Positions 25,752 to 36,258 of a stretch of 64,000 bases of DNA are shown in pieces. The stretch covers positions 2,733,501 to 2,797,500 of the forward strand of contig JADJXG010000001.1 of NCBI GenBank assembly GCA_016715965.1, read 5' to 3'. The notes beneath the pieces were generated by a model, which had not been told where the DNA came from, searched no databases, and saw only the letters and a program-made list of their open reading frames with translations. The position numbers and the translations under genes are program-made. The stretch comes from Saprospiraceae bacterium (GTDB lineage: Bacteria; Bacteroidota; Bacteroidia; Chitinophagales; Saprospiraceae). Numbering within the stretch: position 1 is the first letter of the stretch; every line of letters starts with the position of its first letter.

Positions 25752-28700
25752 ATGAAAAATTATTATTTTTTAATTTCAGTTTTATTTTTCGCATTGTCCT
25801 GTCAGAAAAAAGCTGTTCAGGAATTGAATAACAATGTGCAATCATTTGAAAATTATATTAGCGGTATTCAGGCAGGTCATGTTCGACTTCAGGAAGGAGT
25901 CAAAATATTTTTTAGCCAAAGCCCTGTTACCTCTGACAATGTGGGTATTGATTTACCCAAGGGTCTAATTGACATTCACCCAAAACTGGAAGGCCATTGG
26001 AATTGGTCGAATGCATATACTTTGAGCTTTACTCCTGAACTGAGCTTTATACCAAATCCTGACCAAAAATATACGGTCAAGTTGCAGATGCATCAATTGT
26101 TCAATGATTTGCCGGATTCACTTAAGATCTTGAGTTTTGACTTTGTTTTTATTCTGGTCCAGGCTCAGGTGAAGTGGTCATTTCTCAAATCGGATCCATC
26201 CAATGAAAACCACATGACACTGGAAGCCAATGTTCAATTTTCAGACTTCGTTGATTCAATAACGAGACTTCAATTTATTCGCATTGATAAACCCAAAAAT
26301 TCAAACATCAAATTGAACCTCTCGCAAAATCCGGATGGCAGCTGGTTGTATCAATTTCAACAAATTAATCGGGGACCAACTTCTCAGGAATTGCTTTTTT
26401 CTTGGGACACTGATTTTGGAAACAGTGAAAATAGAGTAAGCCATCATTCAGAAATTCCGTCGGCAACAGAATTTGTAATAACTGGAGTTGAAACAGAGCA
26501 GTTGGATGAACGCCTTGTTCAGATTTATTTTTCAGATCCTTTGGACAGGACACAGGATTTCAAGTCATTTGTAAAGCTTAACCAGAATTTTAACCTGGTG
26601 GATATCCGTTCAGACAACGATATACTTCATCTAAGGATTAAAGATTCCAATCCGGATGAGGCTTGCACGATCAGTTTGCTAAAGGGATTAAAAAGCATCA
26701 ATGGTAAAATGATCGTGTCTGAATTTAGCCATCAGGTTTTGGGTAGGAAGCAAAAACCAAAACTGAGACTTTTGTCCAGTGGAAATATTCTTCCATTTAC
26801 CGATCAATTGGTTTTACCATTTGAAGCAATCAATCTACAGAAAGTAGATGTTGAGATTTTTAAAATATTTTCCAGCAACGTGCTTTTCAATTTTCACATG
26901 GACTTTGGCAATGAACCCTACAATCTGGTAAAACTGGGAAGAATTGTCCATCAGCAAACCATAGAGTTGAATCCAACAGAATCCGGAGACAACCGAAGAT
27001 TGTGGAAAACCTATGCGCTCGAACTTTCAAAAATGATCAAACCCGAGCCCGGAGCTCTCTATGATGTGCGGCTTTCTTTTAGACCAGAATACTCGGACTA
27101 TGATTGTGCAAATCAATTGTCCAATCTTGTATCTAGTCAATACGAAGATTATAGTGGCAGCTCAAAATTTTCCTCACGATGGAACCAATGGGGTTATTAC
27201 GAATACGAAGATGAGCAAGGAGAGAGATGTTATAATTCAGAAGACCCTTGTTGTCCTTATTATTATTCTTCCCGCAATTTTGCAAGAAGACTTGTCATGG
27301 CTTCAAACATTGCACTTATTGCCAAGAAGTCCCCGGAGTTTGATGCGCATTATATTTTTGCCCGCAATTTGATGACCGGAGAACCATTGTCGGGTGCAGA
27401 AATTAAATTTTACGATCCCCAGTTGCAATGCATTTTTACGGGTACCACCGATGGATTGGGAAAGTTGATTTTTCAATCCAACAGCGAAGCAAACATTGTG
27501 ACTGCTCGCCACAAAGACCATCACGCCTACTTGAGATTGGACCAGGGACGCAATCTACCCATGAGCGAATTTGATGTGAATGGTTCAAGCTCTCAGCAGG
27601 GACTCAAAATCTTTAACTATACAGAAAGAGGAGTTTGGAGACCGGGTGACACCATTCTTTTCGGTTCTATTGTTTATCAACCTACACAATCGATTCCGAT
27701 CCAAATGCCACTGCAAATACAATTAAAGAATCCAAGTGGCAAAGTAGTACAAGAACAATCATTACAGCAGAATCTGTTTGGCCATTATACCAGCAAAATT
27801 CCAACAAGACCTGATTATGTCACAGGAGATTATCAACTGTCAGTAAAAGCTGGAAGCGTTGTCGTCACCAAATCAATTAAAATAGAGACGGTTAAGCCCA
27901 ACCGCTACAAAGTGGAGTACAATACGGATCTGGTTTGGCCATTTGCACAGGATTGGCCACCCTTAAAACCCAAAACCAGTTTTTTGCACGGGGCTCCGGC
28001 TGCAGGAAAAAAGTTTACCGTAGACATGATTTACTCCACCAAATTTCCAGAGTTTAAAGAATTTAAATCTTTTCAGTTTTATGATCCTGAAAAACCACTC
28101 CAAGCTGGAGTGGAACAAGTCGCTGACACCCAACTAGACGAACAGGGTGTGGTTGATTTCAAATACCCATTGGATAGATCTCAGTTTACAAATGATTTAA
28201 AAGTAGTACTTGAATCAAAAGTGATCGAAGAAGGTGAGGTAAGTACTGATTATTTCGAACATGAGGTAAAGATGCATCAGAAATACATTGGTTCGAAATT
28301 TAGCAGCACAGAATTTGGTCAGTATTTTCCGGTTCAGAAACCGGTTTTTATGGAGTTTGCATGTGTAGATGAAAATGGCAAAGGCCTTGCCAATGAGAGA
28401 TTGATTTTGGAAGTCTTTCTGGTCGATGGCAACTGGTGGTACGAGGTGCGCAACAACCGATCTTTTGTTTCAGAAGGACATCAAAAGAAATTGGTGCATA
28501 CCGCTGATCTGAAAACAGATTCGAAGGGATATGTAAAAACAAGTTTTACACCGACAGAATACGAACGGTATTATGTCAGAGTTCGGTCTGAGAAGACTGC
28601 CCACACATCTGGTCTTAATTTTTATTCAGGTTGGGATTACGGCGATGAGGATGGAAATCATCAAAGTGAATACATTCAGGTGTTAAAACTGCAGACAGAA

Positions 28701-31283
28701 AAAGAGAAATATTTGCCGGGTGAAACCGCTGCCATCTCTTTGCCGGGCGCTTTGAATGGTCAATATCTTATCCACATTGTAAAGGACAATAAAATCATTA
28801 AGTCAGAAACCATAAAAGCAAATAAATCAAAAACCGATTACAAGTTTTCCGTTGTTGAAGGAATGGAACCCAACGTTTATTTAGACATCAGCTTAATCCA
28901 GCCAGTATCCGGACAGAATGTAGATTTGCCCATTCGGATGTTTGGCATTGTACCTGTCATTGTTGAAAACGCGAAACGCAGGATAGAACCCCTTATTTCA
29001 ACTGCTGATGTGTTTAAGCCCGGCAAAAAAGTCCAGATTGAAATCAGCGAAAAGTCAGGCAAGGAAATGGCCTATCAATTGTATTTGGTAGAAGAGGGTT
29101 TGCTTGGATTGACCCGCTTTAAAACCCCAGATCCATATTCCTGGTTTTTTCAAAAGGAAAGCATGAATTTGTATACCTGGGACAACTACAATCAAGTAAT
29201 TGGATCCACCAACGGAATTTTTCAGGGGGTGTTCAGCATAGGTGGAGATCAGGGAATTGATCCGACCCAATTGAGTAAAATGAAGCGTTTTAAACCACTT
29301 GCATTGACCACTCAACTCGCTTCGTTAAAACCCAATTCAAAAAACAAACACGAATTCGAACTCCCCAACTACAACGGCTCTGTGAGAATTATGGCAGTAG
29401 CCAACAACCAAAGCGCTTTTGGATTTGCTGAAAAAATAGTGCCGGTAAAGGCAGAATTGATGTGCGATATTTTGTTTCCAAGGGTGGTGGCTGTTCAGGA
29501 TGAAATTTCGGTTCCTGTGAGCATCACAACTACAGATGAAAAAGTGAAAGAAGTTGTTGTGACAATTAAAACACCCAAATTAATGAAATTGATCGGTACT
29601 CCTTCTCAAACCTTGAAATTTGAAAAGGTCGGTGAGAAAAAAGTATTTTTTAAGTTGTCGGGCAAGGGTACCATTGGGCCTGATCAGTTGGAGGTCAACG
29701 CTGTTTCAGGTACTCTCAGTTCTCAGGGAAAGGTGGACTTCTTTGTGGATAATCCAAATCCCTTGGTTCACCGATTGAAGGAATATTGGATAGAGCCGGG
29801 TCAATCAGTGACAGAAGATTTAACAGCATTTGGAAGTCCGGGTACTCGGAAAAATACACTATCCGTTGGTGTTTTTTCAGGTAAATCATTTGAAGACATG
29901 CGGCACCAACTTATTCATTATCCCCATGGCTGTGCAGAGCAAACTACTTCTATTGCTTTTGCACAATTGTATCTCGATAGAATCATTGAACTTGATGCAA
30001 AAACTAAATTGGAAATTAATTCCAATGTACGCACAGCCATACAAAAGTTAGCAGGATTTCAAAAGTCCAATGGAGGGTTTAGTTACTGGCAACACGACGC
30101 AAACCCTTCAGATTATGTTAGTTCATTTATTGGACACTTTTTGTTGGAAGCCAAAAGACTTGGTTATCAAATTCCTCCAAATACATTGGAAAACTGGAAA
30201 GATTATCAGTTGAAGAACTCTCGCAATTTTGAAATTAAAAATTCAGACTACGGGGATTTTTTGAGATACAATCAGGCCTATCGTCTTTATAGTTTAGCGA
30301 TGGCCTCCTCTCCGGATTGGACGGGAATGAACCAAATGAACCAGTCAAAGGAAAAGCCAATGATGGCCCAATGGATGTTGGCCGGAGCTTATGCACACAG
30401 TGGCAAAAAAGATCTGGCCAAAGGAATGTTAAAGAATTTGGAAGAGCAGGTACAACCCTATCACGATTCCTATTTTCACTTTGGTTCTCACATAAGAGAT
30501 GAAGCGGTCATCGCTATGATCCTAAATGATTTAGATTTGAAGTCAGAAGCCATGAGATTGATGAAAAAACTGATGGCCAACGTGAAAGCAAGCAATTACC
30601 TATCCACACAGGAAATGGCTTTTATTCTTTTGAGTTGTGGAAAAATTTATGCAGGCAAACAGCTTTCTGGAAATGACATTAAATTTGATTATAAATGGGG
30701 AGATATTTCGAAATCCATCCAAACGGAGCTAAGTAGCTATTCCTGTACTTTAACCGATGGAGAAAAGATAAAGTACACTTTGGTGAATCGATCACAAATT
30801 CCTTTGTCTTTTCAAATGATACAATATGGCAAATCTGAAGAAGAAAAAATACTGGATGAATCCAATGTATTGCAATTGAAAGTGAACTATCTGGATGAAT
30901 TTGGCAAATCAGTTGATATAAGGCAAGTAAACCAATCGGACAGATTGGTAGCACATTTGCAAATTAGCCACAATGGATCTGCAGGTTATCTTAGAAACCT
31001 GGCTCTGACCGCAGCCTTTCCATCTTGTTTTGAAATCAACAACCAAAGGATAGGCAACCTTAATCCGGACAATCCAAAAGTGAAAAACACAGACTACAGA
31101 GACGATCGGGTTTATTTTTATTTTGATCTTGGAGCCCGGGAATCCATTCATTTTAAAATACCTTTGATTGCAGCTTCAGTAGGTAAGTTTATGTCGCCTG
31201 ATTTTTTTGTGGAAGCAATGTATGATCCATCCATCTATGCCCGAATCAATAAAGGTAGGGTTGTTGTGCAACCAGTCAAATGA
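25752..31283 (+). CDS. Alpha-2-macroglobulin family lipoprotein with thioester
   Basis: An 1843-residue bacterial alpha-2-macroglobulin, a periplasmic or surface protease trap. It begins with a lipoprotein signal ending FALSCQKK. The first 1200 residues are a chain of beta-sandwich (MG) domains; the TERGVWRPGDTILFGSIVY segment near residue 630 is a family mark. The bait-region neighbour and complement-like half follow, with the thioester motif YPHGCAEQTT, Cys1394 and Gln1397 being the bond-forming pair. The alpha-barrel domain carries FQKSNGGFSYWQ. An unusual Tyr/Ser/Cys-rich insert lies near residues 455-510. The 4-bp ATGA overlap with pbpC repeats the well-known pairing of this family with penicillin-binding protein 1C, suggesting defence and repair of damaged envelope. 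Confidence 0.93.
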   Translation: MKNYYFLISVLFFALSCQKKAVQELNNNVQSFENYISGIQAGHVRLQEGVKIFFSQSPVTSDNVGIDLPKGLIDIHPKLEGHWNWSNAYTLSFTPELSFIPNPDQKYTVKLQMHQLFNDLPDSLKILSFDFVFILVQAQVKWSFLKSDPSNENHMTLEANVQFSDFVDSITRLQFIRIDKPKNSNIKLNLSQNPDGSWLYQFQQINRGPTSQELLFSWDTDFGNSENRVSHHSEIPSATEFVITGVETEQLDERLVQIYFSDPLDRTQDFKSFVKLNQNFNLVDIRSDNDILHLRIKDSNPDEACTISLLKGLKSINGKMIVSEFSHQVLGRKQKPKLRLLSSGNILPFTDQLVLPFEAINLQKVDVEIFKIFSSNVLFNFHMDFGNEPYNLVKLGRIVHQQTIELNPTESGDNRRLWKTYALELSKMIKPEPGALYDVRLSFRPEYSDYDCANQLSNLVSSQYEDYSGSSKFSSRWNQWGYYEYEDEQGERCYNSEDPCCPYYYSSRNFARRLVMASNIALIAKKSPEFDAHYIFARNLMTGEPLSGAEIKFYDPQLQCIFTGTTDGLGKLIFQSNSEANIVTARHKDHHAYLRLDQGRNLPMSEFDVNGSSSQQGLKIFNYTERGVWRPGDTILFGSIVYQPTQSIPIQMPLQIQLKNPSGKVVQEQSLQQNLFGHYTSKIPTRPDYVTGDYQLSVKAGSVVVTKSIKIETVKPNRYKVEYNTDLVWPFAQDWPPLKPKTSFLHGAPAAGKKFTVDMIYSTKFPEFKEFKSFQFYDPEKPLQAGVEQVADTQLDEQGVVDFKYPLDRSQFTNDLKVVLESKVIEEGEVSTDYFEHEVKMHQKYIGSKFSSTEFGQYFPVQKPVFMEFACVDENGKGLANERLILEVFLVDGNWWYEVRNNRSFVSEGHQKKLVHTADLKTDSKGYVKTSFTPTEYERYYVRVRSEKTAHTSGLNFYSGWDYGDEDGNHQSEYIQVLKLQTEKEKYLPGETAAISLPGALNGQYLIHIVKDNKIIKSETIKANKSKTDYKFSVVEGMEPNVYLDISLIQPVSGQNVDLPIRMFGIVPVIVENAKRRIEPLISTADVFKPGKKVQIEISEKSGKEMAYQLYLVEEGLLGLTRFKTPDPYSWFFQKESMNLYTWDNYNQVIGSTNGIFQGVFSIGGDQGIDPTQLSKMKRFKPLALTTQLASLKPNSKNKHEFELPNYNGSVRIMAVANNQSAFGFAEKIVPVKAELMCDILFPRVVAVQDEISVPVSITTTDEKVKEVVVTIKTPKLMKLIGTPSQTLKFEKVGEKKVFFKLSGKGTIGPDQLEVNAVSGTLSSQGKVDFFVDNPNPLVHRLKEYWIEPGQSVTEDLTAFGSPGTRKNTLSVGVFSGKSFEDMRHQLIHYPHGCAEQTTSIAFAQLYLDRIIELDAKTKLEINSNVRTAIQKLAGFQKSNGGFSYWQHDANPSDYVSSFIGHFLLEAKRLGYQIPPNTLENWKDYQLKNSRNFEIKNSDYGDFLRYNQAYRLYSLAMASSPDWTGMNQMNQSKEKPMMAQWMLAGAYAHSGKKDLAKGMLKNLEEQVQPYHDSYFHFGSHIRDEAVIAMILNDLDLKSEAMRLMKKLMANVKASNYLSTQEMAFILLSCGKIYAGKQLSGNDIKFDYKWGDISKSIQTELSSYSCTLTDGEKIKYTLVNRSQIPLSFQMIQYGKSEEEKILDESNVLQLKVNYLDEFGKSVDIRQVNQSDRLVAHLQISHNGSAGYLRNLALTAAFPSCFEINNQRIGNLNPDNPKVKNTDYRDDRVYFYFDLGARESIHFKIPLIAASVGKFMSPDFFVEAMYDPSIYARINKGRVVVQPVK

Positions 31284-33610
31284 AGCGAAGCTGCAAAAAG
31301 TGGCTGGTCGGCTTTTTGAGCTTCTTTTTTGTTTTCTGTTTACTGGCATATTTCAGTGCGGGTCGATTATTTAAAGACATTCCTTATTCTCCGGTTCTGT
31401 ATTCCCATGAAGGAGAAATACTTTCTGCCAAAGTCGCCTCAGATGGTCAATGGCGTTTATATTCTGAAGCAGCATTACCGGAAAAATTGGTGCAAACCTT
31501 AATTTGTTATGAAGACGCCTATTTTTATTATCATTTTGGAGTCAATCCTATTTCATTGTTACGAGCGATCTATCAGAATCTAAAAGCAGGTCGCATTGTT
31601 TCTGGCGGCAGCACCATTACCATGCAATTGGCCAAAATTGGTTTGAATAACAAAAGGAGAAGCTTGTTCCACAAACTAAATGAATGCATTGTTGCGGTTG
31701 GACTTGAAATGATTTATTCCAAAAATGAAATCTTGAATCTTTACACAAACCTTCAGCCATTTGGTTCCAATATTGTGGGTGTGGAAGCTGCTCTATGGAG
31801 ATATTTTGGAAAGAAAAAAATAGAAATCACCTGGGCTGAAGCTGCTTTGCTGGCTGTGGTTCCAAATCAACCGAATATTATTTTTCAAAAGGAAAAATCA
31901 AATCGACTGATCCTCAAAAGAGATCAACTTTTAAATAAACTTCTCAGCAAGAAAAAGATAGACAGTTTGACCTATGAACTGTCCTTGCTTGAAGAAATTC
32001 CTGCAGGTACTATGAAGTTTAAAAGGAAAGCTCCTCATGCATTGGAATCCTTAATTGCGAAACATCCAGGGCAGTATAATTTTTTTTCTTCGATCCAATC
32101 CGACTTGCAGTCCAAAGTAGATGAGATCATTGTTCAACAACATGATCAACTTCGACAAAAGGACATTCACAACATGGCAGTTCTGGTCATACAAAACCAA
32201 AATGCCCGAATCATATCCTATTCAGGAAATGTAAACCGAAAGGACCTGGCGGTGCCACAATCAGAAGTTGATATGATTCAGGCATCAAGAAGTTCTGGTT
32301 CTACATTAAAACCATTTCTTGTGGCTTCGATGTTGGATCAGGGAATGATTGCGCCACAAAGTTGGGTTCCTGATATTCCCATATTATTGGGTGGGTTTCG
32401 TCCTGAGAATTTCAACAGAAATTATGCCGGATTGGTAACAGTTGGCGAAGTGATTCACAAGTCTCTGAATGTGCCGAGCGTTTGTTTGCTAAAAGAGTAT
32501 GGAGTTAATTTGTTTTATCGCGATTTAAAAAAATTGGGTTTTCAAACTTTATTTAGACCCTGGGAAGATTATGGCCTTTCGTTGATTTTGGGTGGTGCTG
32601 AGATTCGACCCTACGAATTAGCAAGGGCTTATGCTTTTTTGGCATTCACACTGCAATACTACAGAGAAAATTCAGCTGCCTATTTCCCTTTTTCAAAATA
32701 CAATCCCTCTTTGTTGATGAATCCTATTTCGGACCATGCAATTCCTTTGAAATTGCCAGAAATTTTCTCTGCAGCAGCCATTTGGTGGATGTATGCTACT
32801 ATGAGGAAGGATCTGGAATCAGAAGAACTACACCAAATTGCCTTTAAAACAGGTACTTCTTTCGGTTATAAAGATGCATGGTGCATTGGCGTGACTCCAA
32901 ATTACACCGTATGTGCATGGGTTGGAAATTCTTCCGGACAAGCAAGACCTGATTTGATTGGAACGCAAATCGCAACACCCTTGGTCAAAGAAGTGTACCG
33001 GGTATTGGGTCCTTCAGGAGATTGGTCCTGTCCTTACGATGATTTGAAGAAATTTCAAATCTGTGCGGTTTCTGGATATGCACCTGGTGCATATTGTGAG
33101 ACTGTGGATACCGTATTTTTACCAAAAGCTGCTTCTGCACTGCGATCATGCAATTACCACCAACAAGTTTGGCTTAGCGAGGATGGCACTTATCGTGCGG
33201 ATAGAAATTGTGCATTCAATTTGGTTTCAGAAAATTATTTGGTGCTTCCACCAGTCATCGAATATTTTTACAAACAGCAAAATCCTTCTTTTGTCAGTTT
33301 ACCACCTTGGCATCCTGACTGTTCTCAACATCAAAATCAATCTTCCGACGATCTTGCATTTATCTATCCCAATGAAAATAGCAGCATGGTAGCTCCTTTG
33401 GACCTGAATGGTGATCAAAACAAATTTTTATTTAAGGCTACTCACAAAAATCCCGATATGGAGTTGCATTGGTTTTTGGATCAACAATATCTTGCAACGA
33501 CCAAAGAAGTCCATCAGCTTCAGTTCTTTCCGAGTGCAGGATACCATGTTCTAACCATCATGGATGCAATGGGCAAGGAGAGTTCAGTGAAAATCAAGGT
33601 TTTAGACTAA
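31280..33610 (+). CDS. pbpC: Penicillin-binding protein 1C
   Basis: A 776-residue bifunctional peptidoglycan synthase. One N-terminal membrane helix (residues 8-28) is followed by the GT51 glycosyltransferase domain with EDAYFYYHFGVNP, GGSTITMQLAK and the later NLQPFGSNIVGVEAA. The transpeptidase domain has SxxK at Ser341-Lys344 and KTG at residues 523-525. The last 90 residues fit the PBP1C C-terminal beta domain. It overlaps the alpha-2-macroglobulin stop by 4 bp. Confidence 0.94.
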   Translation: MKRSCKKWLVGFLSFFFVFCLLAYFSAGRLFKDIPYSPVLYSHEGEILSAKVASDGQWRLYSEAALPEKLVQTLICYEDAYFYYHFGVNPISLLRAIYQNLKAGRIVSGGSTITMQLAKIGLNNKRRSLFHKLNECIVAVGLEMIYSKNEILNLYTNLQPFGSNIVGVEAALWRYFGKKKIEITWAEAALLAVVPNQPNIIFQKEKSNRLILKRDQLLNKLLSKKKIDSLTYELSLLEEIPAGTMKFKRKAPHALESLIAKHPGQYNFFSSIQSDLQSKVDEIIVQQHDQLRQKDIHNMAVLVIQNQNARIISYSGNVNRKDLAVPQSEVDMIQASRSSGSTLKPFLVASMLDQGMIAPQSWVPDIPILLGGFRPENFNRNYAGLVTVGEVIHKSLNVPSVCLLKEYGVNLFYRDLKKLGFQTLFRPWEDYGLSLILGGAEIRPYELARAYAFLAFTLQYYRENSAAYFPFSKYNPSLLMNPISDHAIPLKLPEIFSAAAIWWMYATMRKDLESEELHQIAFKTGTSFGYKDAWCIGVTPNYTVCAWVGNSSGQARPDLIGTQIATPLVKEVYRVLGPSGDWSCPYDDLKKFQICAVSGYAPGAYCETVDTVFLPKAASALRSCNYHQQVWLSEDGTYRADRNCAFNLVSENYLVLPPVIEYFYKQQNPSFVSLPPWHPDCSQHQNQSSDDLAFIYPNENSSMVAPLDLNGDQNKFLFKATHKNPDMELHWFLDQQYLATTKEVHQLQFFPSAGYHVLTIMDAMGKESSVKIKVLD

Positions 33611-33635
33611 ATGACCTCAATTTGTCAAAAATCTT

Positions 33636-33643
33636 TAGTTTTG
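33636..33643 (+). promoter_or_regulatory. Candidate -7 element for topA
   Basis: TAGTTTTG matches TAnnTTTG and predicts a start near 33650, 24 nt before the topA ATG. A TTTG lies 11 bp upstream, too close to be a normal -33 element. Confidence 0.4.
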
Positions 33644-33673
33644 CACCCTCTTTAACAAAGCTTTTGTATTGAC

Positions 33674-36211
33674 ATGGCCAATAAATTACTAATTGTAGAA
33701 TCACCTGCCAAAGCTGCTACCATTGAGAAATTCCTTGGAAAAGAATTCAAAGTGAAGTCCAGCTATGGGCACATAAGGGATTTGGACAAAGGACCGAAAG
33801 GAATTGATGTCAAAGCTGGATTTAAACCAAGTTACATTGTTTCACCTGAGAAACAAAAAGTAGTAAAAGATCTTAAAGAGTGGGTAAAAAAGGTAGAAGA
33901 AGTTTGGTTGGCGACGGATGAGGATCGCGAAGGTGAAGCCATTTCCTGGCATCTCTGTGAAGTACTTGGACTGAATCCTAAAATTGTAAAAAGAATCGTT
34001 TTTAGAGAGATCACCAAAACAGCCATACAGGAAGCGGTTAAAAATCCTAGAAATGTAGATCTTGACCTTGTGAATGCACAGCAGGCGAGAAGGGTATTGG
34101 ATCGACTTGTGGGATTTGAATTGTCTGAGATTTTATGGAGAAAAGTAAAAAATAAACTTTCCGCTGGCAGGGTTCAATCGGTTGCTGTTAAATTGGTGGT
34201 GGACAGAGAACGTGAAATTCAGGATTTTAATACAGAAGCATTCTTTAAGGTGGATGGCGTTTTCTTGGCGGGTTCAAGTAAAAAAGAAGAATTAAAAGCC
34301 AGCCTTAATCACAAATTTTCTGATCACAAACATGCCGCAGAATTTTTGGAGAAATGCAAAAATGCTGAATTTAAAGTGTCAGCCATTGAGGTAAAACCTC
34401 TTAAGAGAAATCCTTCAGCTCCTTTTACAACCTCAACGCTTCAACAAGAGGCCAGCAGAAAATTGGGTTTTGGCGTCAACAGGACCATGGGCGCTGCCCA
34501 AAAGTTGTATGAATCGGGGTTTATCACTTATATGAGAACGGATTCTACTAATTTGAGCCAATCGGCCCTTGCGGCGATGGCTGCTGAAATTGAAAAGCAA
34601 TTCGGAGCCAAATACGTGCACACACGACAATACAAAACAAAAAACTCCGGTGCACAGGAGGCCCATGAAGCGATACGACCCACCTACATGGACATGCGTT
34701 TGGCCGGAGACAATTCTGATCAGCAAAAGCTTTATGAATTGATCTGGAAGCGCGCGCTGGCTTCACAAATGTCAGCTGCAGAATTGGAAAAAACGGTGGT
34801 GGACATCAGCATCAGCACTGAAAAGAAATACAAGTTTGTTGCTGAGGGTGAAGTTCTAATGTTTGATGGTTTCCTAAAATTATACCTGGAATCAAAGGAC
34901 GAAGAAGATGAAGAAACAGAAGGCATGCTGCCTCAGGTGCGCAATGGTGAAATATTACCTTATTCCAGTATTGCAGCCACCGAGAGATTTACAAGACCAG
35001 TTTCAAGATACACCGAAGCAAGTCTTGTAAAAAAACTGGAAGAACTTGGTATAGGCAGACCTTCTACATACGCTCCCACCATTTCTAAAATCACAGAAGA
35101 GGATCGGGGGTATGTAGTCAAAGAATCAAGAGAAGGCACAGAGAGGATCTATAAAAAACTGCTGCTCTCCAAAGGGCTGATCAAATCCTCGGAAGCCAAG
35201 GAAATAACAGGTGCGACAAAAAACGTCTTGTATCCCACTTCGATCGGTATGGTGGTTTGTGATTATCTGGATGAGCATTTTGGACAGATCATGAATTATG
35301 GATTTACTGCTGAAATCGAGCAAGATTTTGATGAAATTGCTGAAGGGAAGCGCGATTGGGTAAAGATGTTGGATGAATTTTATTGGCCCTTCCACAAAGA
35401 TGTCGAAAAAGTAATGGAGGAAGGTGAAAGAGCAAGAGGTCGTAGAGACCTCGGTTTGGATCCCGCCACTGGCCGAAAAATCATCGTTCAATTGACTCGC
35501 TTTGGTCCGGTTGTCCAAATTGGTGATGTAGATGAATTAGAAGAAGGTGAAAAACCCCGCTATGCCAATCTAAAACCTGGCCAGAACATGGAGACCATAA
35601 GCTACGAGGAAGCTTTGGAGCTTTTTAAATTGCCCCGCGAACTAGGCACATGGAATGGAGAAACCATTACAATTGGAGCGGGAAGGTTTGGTCCCTATGT
35701 AAAAATTAGCGATCAGTTTATTTCCATCCCAAAGAGTTTTGATCCACTAAGCATCACCCTGGATGAGGCAGTGGGTCTTGTCCTGGAAAAGAGAAAGGAA
35801 GATGCACCGATTGGATTTTATAAAGAACAAGCCATTACCAAGGGTAGGGGTCGATTTGGCCCATTCATTAAATGGAATGGACTTTTTATAAATGTGCCCA
35901 AACGAATTGATCTTGACACCATCACTTTGGAAGAGGCCATTCCATTGATCGACGCCAAAGAAATGAAGGAAGCCAACCGCTTTATCCACAACTGGCCTGA
36001 AGAAAAAATCAGTGTTGAAAATGGAAGATGGGGGCCTTATATTAAATTCAACAAAAAGTTGATCAATATACCAAAAGTGGACGACCAAAAAGTAACACCT
36101 GAAATTGCAGCAACCATGGGATTGGAGCAATTTAAAAAAATCATCGAGGGCCAAATTCCCGGAGCATTCGAAAAGAAATCCAAAGCCAAACCAAAAGGCA
36201 ATAAAAAGTAG
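33674..36211 (+). CDS. topA: DNA topoisomerase I
   Basis: An 845-residue type IA topoisomerase that relaxes negative supercoils. The Toprim domain spans residues 3-115 with KLLIVESPAKA and ATDEDREGEAISWH; the catalytic Tyr is Tyr286 in FITYMRTDSTNLS. The C-terminus has no CxxC zinc fingers; instead four related repeats of about 75 residues follow (each with TRFGP/GRFGP/GRWGP and a LINIPK-like strand), then a Lys-rich tail (KKSKAKPKGNKK). This is the normal form in Bacteroidota. Confidence 0.95.
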   Translation: MANKLLIVESPAKAATIEKFLGKEFKVKSSYGHIRDLDKGPKGIDVKAGFKPSYIVSPEKQKVVKDLKEWVKKVEEVWLATDEDREGEAISWHLCEVLGLNPKIVKRIVFREITKTAIQEAVKNPRNVDLDLVNAQQARRVLDRLVGFELSEILWRKVKNKLSAGRVQSVAVKLVVDREREIQDFNTEAFFKVDGVFLAGSSKKEELKASLNHKFSDHKHAAEFLEKCKNAEFKVSAIEVKPLKRNPSAPFTTSTLQQEASRKLGFGVNRTMGAAQKLYESGFITYMRTDSTNLSQSALAAMAAEIEKQFGAKYVHTRQYKTKNSGAQEAHEAIRPTYMDMRLAGDNSDQQKLYELIWKRALASQMSAAELEKTVVDISISTEKKYKFVAEGEVLMFDGFLKLYLESKDEEDEETEGMLPQVRNGEILPYSSIAATERFTRPVSRYTEASLVKKLEELGIGRPSTYAPTISKITEEDRGYVVKESREGTERIYKKLLLSKGLIKSSEAKEITGATKNVLYPTSIGMVVCDYLDEHFGQIMNYGFTAEIEQDFDEIAEGKRDWVKMLDEFYWPFHKDVEKVMEEGERARGRRDLGLDPATGRKIIVQLTRFGPVVQIGDVDELEEGEKPRYANLKPGQNMETISYEEALELFKLPRELGTWNGETITIGAGRFGPYVKISDQFISIPKSFDPLSITLDEAVGLVLEKRKEDAPIGFYKEQAITKGRGRFGPFIKWNGLFINVPKRIDLDTITLEEAIPLIDAKEMKEANRFIHNWPEEKISVENGRWGPYIKFNKKLINIPKVDDQKVTPEIAATMGLEQFKKIIEGQIPGAFEKKSKAKPKGNKK

Positions 36212-36233
36212 TTGATCTCTGACTAAATGCTGA

Positions 36234-36258
36234 TTACAAAAGATTAGCTATTTTGTAA
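36234..36258. terminator. Probable bidirectional terminator between topA and the DUF2752 gene
   Basis: A perfect 8-bp stem TTACAAAA / TTTTGTAA encloses a 9-nt loop. The genes converge here and the hairpin overlaps the DUF2752 stop codon. AT-rich stem, so moderate confidence. Confidence 0.45.

Noticed and set aside
33636..33643. Full two-part promoter before topA
   Set aside because: The TTTG upstream is only 11 bp away, too close for the -33 position, so only the -7 element is reported.
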